A DNA stretch of 64,000 nt, from contig NZ_AP024814.1 in NCBI RefSeq assembly GCF_019703305.1, forward strand, positions 930,001-994,000, given 5' to 3'. The notes below the pieces were generated by a model that saw only the letters and a program-made list of their open reading frames with translations, was not told the origin of the DNA and did not search any database. A program made the position numbers and the translations under genes. Positions 35,332-43,797 of this stretch are shown here, in pieces (within the stretch, counting starts at the first letter, position 1; every line of letters starts with the position of its first letter). Source of the DNA: Helicobacter sp. NHP19-003 (GTDB taxonomy: Bacteria; Campylobacterota; Campylobacteria; Campylobacterales; Helicobacteraceae).

Positions 35332-37055
35332 TACACGCCTTTAAAGAAGTCTAAGACCTCTTGTTTTGTCATCTCAAGCTTACTTAAACCTTGTCTTTTC
35401 ACAAGCTCAAACACCCCCCCTTTGGCCTTGTTGCCCACAATGAGCGCATAAGTGCAACCGATCAGCTCAAAATCCGCCATTTTCGCCCCAAAGCGCTCGA
35501 CTCGATCGTCTAACAACACTTCTACATGGGCATTTAAAAGGGTGGTGTATAATTCTTCGCCTAGGGTGTTTAGCTCATTGTCTTTCGTGTTTGCCACAAT
35601 CAACACCACCTTAAAAGGGGCGGTGGTTTCACTCCACACACAGCCCTTTTCATCGGCATTTTGCTCCAAAATGGCGGCAAGCAGGCGACTCACCCCGATC
35701 CCATAACAACCCATTTCAAAGCACCCCGCCCGCCCCTCTTTGTCCAAAAACTGCGCCCCTAAACTTTTAGAGTACCGATCCCCAAGTTTAAAGATATGCC
35801 CCACTTCTATGCTCTTGTGGTGCTTGAGGGTTCCCCCGCACTCAGCACAAGCTTGCCCTTCTTTGGCTGTGGCAATGTCTTTGTAATCTAATCCACTAAA
35901 ACTAGACAAATCCACGCCCACAAAGTGCGCCCCCTCTTCATTTGCCCCGCACACAAGGCTATCTGCCTCGCTTAAGTCGGTGTCAAAGAACACCAAAGCA
36001 TTTGGTGCAAGGTGCTTTAGTCCATAGGGCCCGATGTAGCCGGCAAAAAGCCCATATTTTTGCAGCTCTGCGCTTTCAATGTCCTCTAGACTCAAGATGG
36101 GTGCTTGGCTCTTGCAGGCGTTTAGAGCCTTGGTTTCCTCTAGGCTGTCATCGCCCCGAACAAAAAACACCGCAAGTTGGCTTGCGCCATTTTCTAAAAT
36201 GGCCTTCTTCACCACCGCTTTTAAGATAAAAAAGGGCTCTACTTTTAGGTAGGCGCTCACCGCCTCAATGTTGGGGGTGTTTGGCGTGGGGAACTTGGCA
36301 AAGGCGGCTTTGGGGACATTGAGCGGTTCTTCCCTTTTAGCCCTTTTGGCAACCTCCACATTAGCCACATAGGCGCAATTTTCACACGCCACTAAGGTGT
36401 CCTCCCCACAGGGGGCTAAGAGCACAAACTCTTTGCTCTTGTTCCCTCCGATCGCCCCGCTGTCGGCCTCAATCGCACGCACTTTAAGCCCTAGCCGTGT
36501 AAAGATTTCATGGTAGGCTTGGTGCATGTTCTCAAATTCTCTATCTAGGTCGGTGGTGTTGGCGTGGAAGCTGTAAGCGTCTTTCATGATAAACTCTCTA
36601 GCGCGCATGAGCCCAAAGCGGGGGCGGATTTCATCTCTAAATTTGGTGTGGATTTGGTAGAGATTGATGGGGAGTTGTTTGTAGCTTTTGATGTGGGCTT
36701 TGGCGATCACTGTCGCCACTTCTTCGTGCGTGGGCCCTAACACAAAATCGTTGTCCTTGCGGTCTTTAAACGCTAAAAGTTCCTTGCCATACTTGTCAAA
36801 ACGGCCACTCTCTTGCCACAGCAAAGCTGGGGTAACAAAGTTAAACAAACAACTCTGCGCTCCATGCGCTTGCATGACCTCGTCTATGACATTGACAATC
36901 TTTTTAAGTACCCTTTGGGCTAGGGGCAGGAAGCTATACACCCCGCTGCCTATTTGTTGGATGTAGCCGGCTTGCACGAGGAATTGATGGCTTTTGAGCA
37001 CTGCATCTTTGGGGGGCTCTTTTAAAGTGGGGGCAAAGAGTTTGGAATAACGCAT
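35331..37055 (-). CDS. proS: Prolyl-tRNA synthetase
   Basis: Class II synthetase charging tRNA-Pro, 574 residues. Motif 1 region ([20 protein letters not shown]), motif 2 ([27 protein letters not shown]) and motif 3 ([17 protein letters not shown]) are all present. The INS editing insertion is present (about 225-380, including AVFFVRGDD), and so is the C-terminal anticodon domain. Start ATG at 37055 overlaps the hemA stop. Confidence 0.96.
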   Translation of the reverse strand: MRYSKLFAPTLKEPPKDAVLKSHQFLVQAGYIQQIGSGVYSFLPLAQRVLKKIVNVIDEVMQAHGAQSCLFNFVTPALLWQESGRFDKYGKELLAFKDRKDNDFVLGPTHEEVATVIAKAHIKSYKQLPINLYQIHTKFRDEIRPRFGLMRAREFIMKDAYSFHANTTDLDREFENMHQAYHEIFTRLGLKVRAIEADSGAIGGNKSKEFVLLAPCGEDTLVACENCAYVANVEVAKRAKREEPLNVPKAAFAKFPTPNTPNIEAVSAYLKVEPFFILKAVVKKAILENGASQLAVFFVRGDDSLEETKALNACKSQAPILSLEDIESAELQKYGLFAGYIGPYGLKHLAPNALVFFDTDLSEADSLVCGANEEGAHFVGVDLSSFSGLDYKDIATAKEGQACAECGGTLKHHKSIEVGHIFKLGDRYSKSLGAQFLDKEGRAGCFEMGCYGIGVSRLLAAILEQNADEKGCVWSETTAPFKVVLIVANTKDNELNTLGEELYTTLLNAHVEVLLDDRVERFGAKMADFELIGCTYALIVGNKAKGGVFELVKRQGLSKLEMTKQEVLDFFKGV

Positions 37056-38359
37056 TAAAGTCCTTTAGTGTGTTCGCAACGGTAAGCGTTTAAAAACAGC
37101 GGATCGCCTCCTAAGTTGAAAAGGGATTTTAAAGATTCGCCGAGCATGTCGCCCTCTTCCTTGTGGGCGTTTTTCTTTAGGGTGGCGGTGGGCTGGTGCA
37201 AAAAGGTGTTGAAGGCGTTGTGTAGGATTTTGGCGACATTGTCTTGCAACTCTGGGGGGATGTAGCCCTTTTTTACCGCTCTGCTGAGTTCCTTTAGGGA
37301 GGCTTGTTTGGCCAAATCTCTAAGCCCTTTGATGAGTGGGTCTAGCTCTAGGGTCTGCAACCACGCAAAGAATTGCGCTGTGTCTTCAGCGATGATGGCG
37401 TGCGCTTTGGCGGTGTCCTTCTGGCGTTTTTCTAAATTGTCGGCAACCACCCCTTTTAAGTCGTCCACGCTGTAAAGCCAAATGCTGGGGTCTTTGGGGT
37501 CTTGAATATCGCGCGGCACGGCCAAATCAAACCAAAAGCGCCTAAAGGGGGTTTGCTCTAGCATGTCGGGCGTGATGAGGGGGTTTGGGGAGTGGGTCGC
37601 GCTGAAACAAAAGGGGTGGGTGTTGATGTGGGTTTTTAGGTTCTCTAGGCTGTCAATGCGGATGTTTGGCTCGCTTAGGGTGTCTTTAAAGGTTTGGGCG
37701 TTTTCTAAATGGCGGTTACACAAAAGCACTTCAAAGCCCTTAGAAAGCAGGTGCTTACACACAAGTTGTCCCATTTGTCCCACGCCTACCACCACCGCTT
37801 TTTTAGGCAGATCCTCGCTTTCTAGTACCTCTAGGGCTTGCTTGACCGCCATGGACGCAATAGACACGACTTGTGAAGAAATGGCGGTTACACTTCGGAC
37901 CCGCCCCGCACATTTAAAGGCAAAATGCGCCAAGCGGCTTAGGTGTTTACCGCAAAGCTTTGCCTCAAAACACGCTTTATACGCCTCTTTGAGCTGCCCC
38001 GTGATTTGCGTTTCTCCCACCACCAGACTATCAAGGCTGCTTGCCACGCTAAAGCTGTGGTACACCGCCTCTGTATGGGTGTAACGGGTGCTTTTTTCTT
38101 GCAAAAGAGTCAAAGGTAGGCTCTTGGCGCGGGCGAGCGCCTCTAATATTGCGCCAAAGTCCACCGCCCCATAGCAGTAAAATTCCACCCGATTGCAGGT
38201 ACAAAGCCCGATGATTTCCCTTAAGCTTGGCTGTTGGTGCTTCAAGTCTTGCAAGAAGTGCAACAAAGCGGCATCGTCCTTAAAAGCCAAACGCTCGCGC
38301 AACTCAATGGGCAGGCGTTTGTGCGTGAAACTCAAGACGCTATAAGTTGGATCGTCCAC
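37055..38359 (-). CDS. hemA: Glutamyl-tRNA reductase
   Basis: First committed step of C5-pathway haem synthesis: reduces Glu-tRNA to glutamate-1-semialdehyde. The 434-residue product contains the catalytic Cys in [12 protein letters not shown], the substrate segment [20 protein letters not shown], and the NADPH-binding [15 protein letters not shown]. The start is a GTG at 38359. It lies between ispB and proS with overlaps or short gaps, and hemC ends the same cluster. Confidence 0.94.
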   Translation of the reverse strand: MDDPTYSVLSFTHKRLPIELRERLAFKDDAALLHFLQDLKHQQPSLREIIGLCTCNRVEFYCYGAVDFGAILEALARAKSLPLTLLQEKSTRYTHTEAVYHSFSVASSLDSLVVGETQITGQLKEAYKACFEAKLCGKHLSRLAHFAFKCAGRVRSVTAISSQVVSIASMAVKQALEVLESEDLPKKAVVVGVGQMGQLVCKHLLSKGFEVLLCNRHLENAQTFKDTLSEPNIRIDSLENLKTHINTHPFCFSATHSPNPLITPDMLEQTPFRRFWFDLAVPRDIQDPKDPSIWLYSVDDLKGVVADNLEKRQKDTAKAHAIIAEDTAQFFAWLQTLELDPLIKGLRDLAKQASLKELSRAVKKGYIPPELQDNVAKILHNAFNTFLHQPTATLKKNAHKEEGDMLGESLKSLFNLGGDPLFLNAYRCEHTKGL

Positions 38360-38368
38360 TCTAGCCCC

Positions 38369-39262
38369 CTAAAACTGTCTTTCTAACACCCGCAAAGCCA
38401 TCGCCTCTAGGGCTTGGTTGCCCTCACCCTTGATCGCTTCTAGGGCTTTGTGGGTGTAGGCTTTGGCCTCTTGCAAAGTGGCTTGGATGATGTTGTGTTC
38501 TTTAAATTTTTCATTGCACCACAACTTGGCTTCCTCTTTAGGGCTTTTGAAATGCCCTTTTAAAATGCCCTGCTCTGCGGGGTTTAAACACTGGTGCAAG
38601 AGAATATAGGGCAGGGTGCTTTTGCCCTCCTTAAAGTCGCTGAAAGCGGGCTTGCCTAGCACTTCTTCAGGTTGGGTGATGTCTAGCAAGTCGTCAATGA
38701 TTTGGAAGGCAATACCAAAGTTGCGCCCAAAGGCGGCGTATTTTTCAAAATCTAGGCCGGCCAACAGAGCTGCCCCCCCGCTGCTCGCCACGATCAAGGC
38801 TGCACTTTTGTCGGCGACCATGTCTATGTAAAAATCTTGATTGGGGTTGAAGGCCTCAGCCATTTGGGTGTCTTTGATCTCGCCCCTTGAGAGGGCCACC
38901 ACGCTTTGGGCGACCACCTCTATCACGGGTTTGGCAAAGTCGGCTAAGGCACAAAAGGCTTTTGAGTAGAAAATGTCGCCGAGCATGATCGCATTTGTAT
39001 TGCCAAAGACATGGTTTAGCGACTCGTGTCCGCGCCTTGTGGTGGCGTTGTCAATGACATCATCGTGGAGCAAGGACGCGGTTTGGATCATTTCTATAAT
39101 GGCGCAAAAATCCACGAGCTGGGGGTGCTTGGTGCAAATGGTGAGGATGAGGCGGCTTCTTAGCATTTTACCCATGCCCAAATTCTGTGCCATGCGCAGG
39201 GCTTGTGGGCTATGCACTTCCTCTAAAAAGGTCTTGATTTTGGCTTGTATGCGCTCTAACAT
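38369..39262 (-). CDS. ispB: Polyprenyl diphosphate synthase (octaprenyl-type)
   Basis: Trans-isoprenyl diphosphate synthase, 297 residues, probably making the side chain of menaquinone. The first Asp-rich motif is LLHDDVIDNATTRRG and the second is FQIIDDLLDITQ; the long form of the upstream region and the position suit an octaprenyl-class enzyme (HP0240-like). Chain length cannot be read with certainty. Its start overlaps the stop of the next upstream gene. Confidence 0.88.
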   Translation of the reverse strand: MLERIQAKIKTFLEEVHSPQALRMAQNLGMGKMLRSRLILTICTKHPQLVDFCAIIEMIQTASLLHDDVIDNATTRRGHESLNHVFGNTNAIMLGDIFYSKAFCALADFAKPVIEVVAQSVVALSRGEIKDTQMAEAFNPNQDFYIDMVADKSAALIVASSGGAALLAGLDFEKYAAFGRNFGIAFQIIDDLLDITQPEEVLGKPAFSDFKEGKSTLPYILLHQCLNPAEQGILKGHFKSPKEEAKLWCNEKFKEHNIIQATLQEAKAYTHKALEAIKGEGNQALEAMALRVLERQF

Positions 39263-39660
39263 TAGGGCTCAACCCACACTAGGTTGGGGGACGCTTTCAC
39301 TTTTAAGGCCGCAACCCCCTCTTTGTCGTTGAAGTTTTTAAAGGTTACTAAAAAATAGGGGTGTTCGTATTTGCCGCTGCTCTCTTGCGCTGCGCTGTTT
39401 TCTTTAAAAATGTCCGCCCTAAAGGTGCTGCGTTGAAAATCTTGATACAAAATGAACTGGTAGGGGAAGTGGTTTAGCTTCAAATGCACCACCAACCCGT
39501 GATCTTTAAACAAAGTCCAACGCAAGGAGAGAGGCTTTTTGATTTTGCCCAGGCGCAACTCCCCGCTAAAAACTTCGTCTTTTTTAAGCGTGAGCGTGCG
39601 ATCCAAAGGTTTAGCAAACACCATAGGGGCTAAGAGCAGCACGAGCCAAAGCCTATTCAT
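39262..39660 (-). CDS. Small secreted protein of the napA-hemC cluster (HP0241-like)
   Basis: 132 residues with a clear signal peptide (MNRLWLVLLLAPMVFAKPLD) and a beta-rich remainder (GELRLGKIKKPLSLRWTLF, HPYFLVTFKNFNDKEGVAAL). No domain is recognised. The ATG at 39660 is preferred over an in-frame GTG two codons upstream because the signal peptide then starts cleanly; it overlaps the preceding gene by 8 bases. Probably periplasmic. Confidence 0.72.
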   Translation of the reverse strand: MNRLWLVLLLAPMVFAKPLDRTLTLKKDEVFSGELRLGKIKKPLSLRWTLFKDHGLVVHLKLNHFPYQFILYQDFQRSTFRADIFKENSAAQESSGKYEHPYFLVTFKNFNDKEGVAALKVKASPNLVWVEP

Positions 39661-39931
39661 GTCCACTAAGGACGGTCGCCATGGACTGTATGGCTAAATC
39701 TATTTTCTTGGCGTGTACTTTTTCTTGCAAGGCGGGGTCAAATTTGAGCTGTTTTAACAACGCCTCAAACTTGTCCTCCAAGCCCTCTTGCTCCAAAAAC
39801 AGCATGCCCAAAGCCCGCCACTCCAAAAACCGCTCTAATTCCTCCAAAGAACGCTTGGGACTAGCGTGCAGTAGGATCTCCCCCCATTTTTCAAGGGGGT
39901 CGCCCTCCAAGACCTCTAAATTCTGTAGCAT
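39653..39931 (-). CDS. DUF2018 family protein (HP0242-like, knotted dimer fold)
   Basis: 92 residues, all helical (LEVLEGDPLEKWGEILLHAS, RSLEELERFLEWRALGMLFLEQEG), matching in size and position HP0242 of H. pylori, whose crystal structure is known as an intertwined, knotted homodimer. Function is unknown. It shares one base with the napA stop and overlaps the following secreted-protein gene. Confidence 0.8.
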   Translation of the reverse strand: MLQNLEVLEGDPLEKWGEILLHASPKRSLEELERFLEWRALGMLFLEQEGLEDKFEALLKQLKFDPALQEKVHAKKIDLAIQSMATVLSGHE

Positions 39932-40371
39932 TAGGCTAGGCTAGCCTTGAGCATCCACACAGATTTTTGCAATTTGGCGAGCTGTTCATCGGCGTAGGCG
40001 ACGGTGACCTTATCGCCCGCCTCATCGGCAAACTCGGAGAGTTGCACGAAGTGCTTTTCCAAATGCTCGTGGTCGTGCAAAATCGCCTCCACGACCTCTT
40101 TGCTGTGGAAGCTGTGCTTGCTCTCCTCTTTAATGTGGGCGACTTTTAACGCCTCAGCAAGCGTAACCACAGGGACATGCCCTAGCTGCACCACTCTCTC
40201 GGCTAGGTCATCAAACATGTCGGCAAACTCCTCATAAAGGGCCTGCGTGAACTTATGCATGGGGTAGAAATCATGCCCTTTTAAATTCCAATGGAAATTG
40301 TGTAACTTCATGAACAAAACAAGGCTGTCGGCTTGGAGTTGTCTTAGCAGGTCAAGCGTTTTTGTTTTCAT
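39931..40371 (-). CDS. napA: Dps-family protein / neutrophil-activating protein NapA
   Basis: Iron-binding dodecameric mini-ferritin protecting against oxidative stress; in H. pylori it also activates neutrophils. The 146-residue product has the inter-subunit ferroxidase residues in [38 protein letters not shown] (His, His, Asp, Glu). AAGGGGAG precedes the ATG at 40371. First gene of the tight minus-strand cluster to hemC, though it probably also has its own promoter-proximal message. Confidence 0.95.
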   Translation of the reverse strand: MKTKTLDLLRQLQADSLVLFMKLHNFHWNLKGHDFYPMHKFTQALYEEFADMFDDLAERVVQLGHVPVVTLAEALKVAHIKEESKHSFHSKEVVEAILHDHEHLEKHFVQLSEFADEAGDKVTVAYADEQLAKLQKSVWMLKASLA

Positions 40372-40400
40372 AAACTCCCCTTGTGATAGTTTTTTGCTGA

Positions 40401-40429
40401 CTAGTCTTAAAAACTAGGCGCTAATTTTA
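40401..40429 (-). promoter_or_regulatory. napA promoter with a short dyad
   Basis: Minus-strand TAAAAT at 40424-40429 is the likely -10. Downstream of it lies CTAGT-CTTAAAA-ACTAG (40401-40417), a 5-bp dyad overlapping the expected start site, a possible operator or leader hairpin. Confidence 0.4.
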
Positions 40430-40494
40430 GCCTAAAAATGGTTAACGCAAACTTTTAGCCACGCCGCGCTAAGGATTTTTAAATGAAATTAGTT

Positions 40495-40500
40495 TACAAT
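40495..40500 (+). promoter_or_regulatory. -10 box of cfa
   Basis: TACAAT, 60 bases ahead of the chosen ATG at 40561. It falls inside the longer open frame that begins at 40483, which argues for the downstream start. Confidence 0.45.
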
Positions 40501-40560
40501 GGCGGTTTCACGCGCCTTAGCACACCCCCAAACAGGTGGAGCACAAACGAAGGTTGGAAA

Positions 40561-41727
40561 ATGCTCTCTAAATTTTTTCTAAAATCCATGTTTAAAAAGT
40601 GGCAAAATGGAGATTACCGCGTGGTGTTTTGGGATAAAGATGTCTACCAAAACGGCACAAAAACCCCACAATTCACTTTAAAAATCAACCGCCCCTTAAA
40701 AATGAGCGACATTAAAAAAGACATGTCTTTGACCATTGCCGAAGCCTACATGGACGGCTTGATCGACATTGAAGGCTCGATGGATGCCGTGATGCGGGTG
40801 TTGTATTTGCAAACTAATTATGAGCACTTACACAAGCACGACAATGCCACGCCCGTCCAGCCCGCCGACAGAGAAAAGTCCAACATCAAAAGCCACTACG
40901 ACCTCGGCAATGACTTTTACGCTTTGTGGCTGGATGAAACTTTAAGCTACTCCTGTGCCTACTTCAAGAAAGAGAGCGACACTCTGTACCAAGCGCAACT
41001 GCAAAAGTTAGATCACACCTTAAAAAAGCTCGACTTAAAGCAGGGCGAAAAACTCTTAGACATCGGTTGTGGGTGGGGCTATCTCTCCATTCGGGCGGCG
41101 CAAGAGTACGATGTAGAAGTGCTGGGCATCACCATCTCTGAAGAGCAGTTTAAACAGGCGAGCCAAAAGGTGAAGGATTTGGGGCTAAGCGATCGGGTTA
41201 GCATCAAGCTTTTGAATTATCAAGACTTAGATGGCATGCATTACCGCTTTGATAAAGTCGTGAGCGTGGGGATGTTTGAGCATGTCGGCAAGGCGAATCT
41301 GCCCTTTTACTTTAAAAAGGTCAAAGAAGTCTTGAAGGTGGGGGGCATGTTCTTGTTGCACTCCATTTTGTGTTGCTTTGAAGGTACCACCAACGCGTGG
41401 ATCGATAAATACATTTTTCCCGGCGGGTATTTGCCCTCTTTGCGTGAAGTGATCTCCATAGCCAGCGAAAGCGATTTTCACTTGGTGCTAGGCGAGAGTT
41501 TGCGCCTACACTATGCCAAAACCCTAGACCTTTGGCATAAAAACTTTTGCGACAAACAAGAGCAAATTTCTCAAATGTATGATACCCGCTTTATCCGTAT
41601 GTGGTCGCTCTATTTGAATAGTTGCGCCTCCGCCTTTAGAGTGGGGAGTGTGGACCTCTACCAACTGCTCTTAACCAACAGCGTAGACAACACGATTCCG
41701 CTGACAAACGCTTACATTTATCAATAA
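40561..41727 (+). CDS. cfa: Cyclopropane-fatty-acyl-phospholipid synthase
   Basis: Adds a methylene bridge to unsaturated phospholipid acyl chains with S-adenosylmethionine. The 388-residue product shows SHYDLGNDFYALWLDETLSYSCAYF, the SAM motif LLDIGCGWGYLSIRAAQEY, VSVGMFEHVG and FIFPGGYLPSL, all typical of Cfa. The start at 40561 (LSKFFLKSMFKKWQNGDY) matches the usual H. pylori N-terminus; an in-frame ATG at 40483 would add 26 residues over the promoter. Cyclopropane lipids support acid resistance. Confidence 0.92.
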   Translation: MLSKFFLKSMFKKWQNGDYRVVFWDKDVYQNGTKTPQFTLKINRPLKMSDIKKDMSLTIAEAYMDGLIDIEGSMDAVMRVLYLQTNYEHLHKHDNATPVQPADREKSNIKSHYDLGNDFYALWLDETLSYSCAYFKKESDTLYQAQLQKLDHTLKKLDLKQGEKLLDIGCGWGYLSIRAAQEYDVEVLGITISEEQFKQASQKVKDLGLSDRVSIKLLNYQDLDGMHYRFDKVVSVGMFEHVGKANLPFYFKKVKEVLKVGGMFLLHSILCCFEGTTNAWIDKYIFPGGYLPSLREVISIASESDFHLVLGESLRLHYAKTLDLWHKNFCDKQEQISQMYDTRFIRMWSLYLNSCASAFRVGSVDLYQLLLTNSVDNTIPLTNAYIYQ

Positions 41728-41737
41728 AAGGATTTTT

Positions 41738-43120
41738 ATGCAATTAGACCCGAGCATTTTTAGAGAGTATGACATTCGGGGGATTTTTAATGAGAATTTA
41801 AACGAGCCTTGTGTGCGCCAAATCGGGCTAGAATTAGGCAAGATCATGGCACAAACCTGCAATAAGGTAGCACTTGGTTACGATGCCCGCACACACTCCC
41901 CGACTTTATTTGCGTGGCTTAAAAGCGGGCTTGAAAACTTTGTAGAGGTCTATGATATGGGGCTGATCCCCACCCCTGTAGCCTACTTTGCCACCTTTAA
42001 CACCATTGAGAACACCAAAATCCCCCATTCCATCATGATCACCGGTTCGCACAACCCGCCCGAATACAATGGCTTTAAAATCACTCTAGACCAAAAACCC
42101 TTTTATGGGCGAGCCATTCAAGAACTAAAAGAGCACATGCTAAAAGCCCCCACGCCTTTTAGCCCAAAGCCCACCCCAGCCCATCCCCTCCAAGCCAAAG
42201 AAGCCTACCACTCTTACTTGATCAATGCCTTTAGGCATTTAAAAGATTTCCCCTATCAAATTGCACTAGATTTTGGCAATGGAGTGGGGGCGATCGGCTT
42301 AGAACCTGTGCTAATGGCGTTAAATGTCAAGTTTGACAGCCTTTATCCTAAGCCCGATGGGACTTTCCCTAACCACCACCCCGACCCTAGCGAGTCCAAG
42401 AATTTAAAAGACTTGCAAGCCCACATGCAAGCCCACCAAATCCCCATAGGCATCGCCTTTGATGGGGACGCAGATAGAGTTGCTCTGCTGACACCCGGGC
42501 ACATTTACGCCGGCGACGAATTGGCGATTTTATTTGCCAAGAGCCTAGCCAAAAAAGGCATTAAGCCTCTAGTCATCGGCGAAGTCAAATGCTCGCAAGT
42601 CATGTACAACGCCATCAATGAAATCGGGCGAGCTCTCATGTATAAAACCGGGCATAGCAATTTAAAAGTCAAGCTCAAAGAAACAAACGCCCATTTTGCT
42701 GCCGAGATGAGCGGGCATTTGTTCTTCAACGACCGCTATTTTGGCTATGACGATGCGCTTTATGCCTGTTTGCGCCTATTGGAGTTGTTTTTAGAACAAA
42801 GCCCCCACGCCCTAGAAGAGAGTTTAAAAGCTTTGCCCTACTCTTATAAAACCCCTGAAGAAAAAATTTCTGTCAAAGAAGAAGAGAAGTTTACCATCAT
42901 TGACAAACTTAAAGAGGGTTTAAAGGGGCAATTACCGCCACACTTCCCCCCCATCGTAGATCTGATCGACATTGATGGGGTTAGGGTGGTTTTTAAAGAT
43001 GGTTTTGCGCTTATTCGGGCAAGCAACACCACCCCCACCTTAGTAACCCGCTTTGAAGGCAAGGATGAAAAGAGCGCACAGGCCTACAAACAGGCGGTGC
43101 TCGGCCTGCTTGAGTTTTAA
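41738..43120 (+). CDS. Phosphomannomutase/phosphoglucomutase
   Basis: Alpha-D-phosphohexomutase of 460 residues. It has FREYDIRGIFNENL at the N-terminus, the phosphoserine loop MITGSHNPPEYNGFK, the metal loop IAFDGDADRVALL, the sugar loop AEMSGHLFFNDRYFGYDDAL and the C-terminal phosphate loop RASNTTPTLVTRFE. It supplies mannose-1-phosphate or glucose-1-phosphate for LPS and other glycans (AlgC-like). Ten bases after cfa, so co-transcribed. Confidence 0.92.
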   Translation: MQLDPSIFREYDIRGIFNENLNEPCVRQIGLELGKIMAQTCNKVALGYDARTHSPTLFAWLKSGLENFVEVYDMGLIPTPVAYFATFNTIENTKIPHSIMITGSHNPPEYNGFKITLDQKPFYGRAIQELKEHMLKAPTPFSPKPTPAHPLQAKEAYHSYLINAFRHLKDFPYQIALDFGNGVGAIGLEPVLMALNVKFDSLYPKPDGTFPNHHPDPSESKNLKDLQAHMQAHQIPIGIAFDGDADRVALLTPGHIYAGDELAILFAKSLAKKGIKPLVIGEVKCSQVMYNAINEIGRALMYKTGHSNLKVKLKETNAHFAAEMSGHLFFNDRYFGYDDALYACLRLLELFLEQSPHALEESLKALPYSYKTPEEKISVKEEEKFTIIDKLKEGLKGQLPPHFPPIVDLIDIDGVRVVFKDGFALIRASNTTPTLVTRFEGKDEKSAQAYKQAVLGLLEF

Positions 43121-43476
43121 CCTAAACTTTGCGGGCTGTGGTTTTTGCGCTCGCAGGCGCGCATCAAAGGTGCGGGCATGGAAACCCACCTTTTAATTTT
43201 AAGGGTTGGAGCTGATAAAAGTCTTGGGTGACTCAAGCTTTGGCTAAAGGTGCGGGCTTTTGAGTTGTCTTGGGTTGTTGTTTCGGGCTTTAGAACTTTG
43301 AAATTTTTAAGCACTTTGGTCTTTGGCCAAAGGTGTAGAGTGCTAAAACCTGTTTAGATTCCCTAGCTTCTAGCTTTGGGGAGCTGGGGTTTTTGGCTTT
43401 CTGGGCTCTCAAGATAAGGCTCTAGGAGATTCGGGGAGTTTCCCCTCCCCACAAGGGGGAGAAGGGCAAGCACAAC
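43121..43476. other. Intergenic stretch without a supported gene
   Basis: Between the phosphomutase and the Asn/Ser mini-gene. G/T-rich on plus, with no open frame that has a ribosome site. The only structure seen is CTCCCC-ACAAG-GGGGAG (43445-43461), a 6-bp hairpin just after the mini-gene on the minus strand that could end its message although no T-run follows. Confidence 0.5.
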
Positions 43477-43599
43477 TTAGTCTTGGTTGTTGCTGTTATT
43501 GCTGTTGTTGCTGTTATTGCTATTGTTGCGGTTGCTGCTGTTGCTGTTATTGCTGTTGTTGCTGTTCCTGCTGTTGCTGCTGTTGCTGCTGTTGCTCAT
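43477..43599 (-). CDS. 40-residue protein made almost only of Asn and Ser
   Basis: From an ATG at 43599, with AAGGAG six bases upstream, the frame encodes Met, 37 residues drawn only from Ser, Asn and two Arg, then Gln-Asp and a TAA at 43477. Codons alternate AGC/AAC/AAT, so it arose by trinucleotide repeat expansion. A promoter-like TATAGT (43674-43679) and a leader hairpin precede it. Gastric Helicobacter also make His/Gln-rich metal-storage mini-proteins (Hpn), but this one has no His or Cys. Function unknown; expression is plausible from the strong ribosome site. Confidence 0.6.
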   Translation of the reverse strand: MSNSSNSSNSRNSNNSNNSNSSNRNNSNNSNNSNNSNNQD

Positions 43600-43634
43600 A
43601 ACATTCTCCTTCCATAAAATTTGAAAACTCTTAG

Positions 43635-43654
43635 GGTTAGGCTTTCACCTAACC
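43635..43654 (-). promoter_or_regulatory. Leader hairpin of the Asn/Ser mini-gene
   Basis: GGTTAGG-6 bases-CCTAACC, a perfect 7-bp stem in the presumed leader, between the TATAGT -10 (minus, 43674-43679) and the AAGGAG site. It may stabilise or regulate the message. Confidence 0.5.
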
Positions 43655-43797
43655 TTTAGTTTTCATGCCACAGACTATAGCAAAACTCTTGTTTACTTTG
43701 GTAAACGAAAAATTTTATCCACCCACCAAATAGGCGTGAAGTCCCTCCAGTAGGCGTTTTAAGTCCATTATAAAATCTATTGAAAACCATTGACAAG

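Noticed and set aside
43486-43597. GTT/GCT trinucleotide run as a CRISPR or structural repeat
   Set aside because: There are no spacers, and the minus strand is a clean ORF with start, stop and ribosome site.
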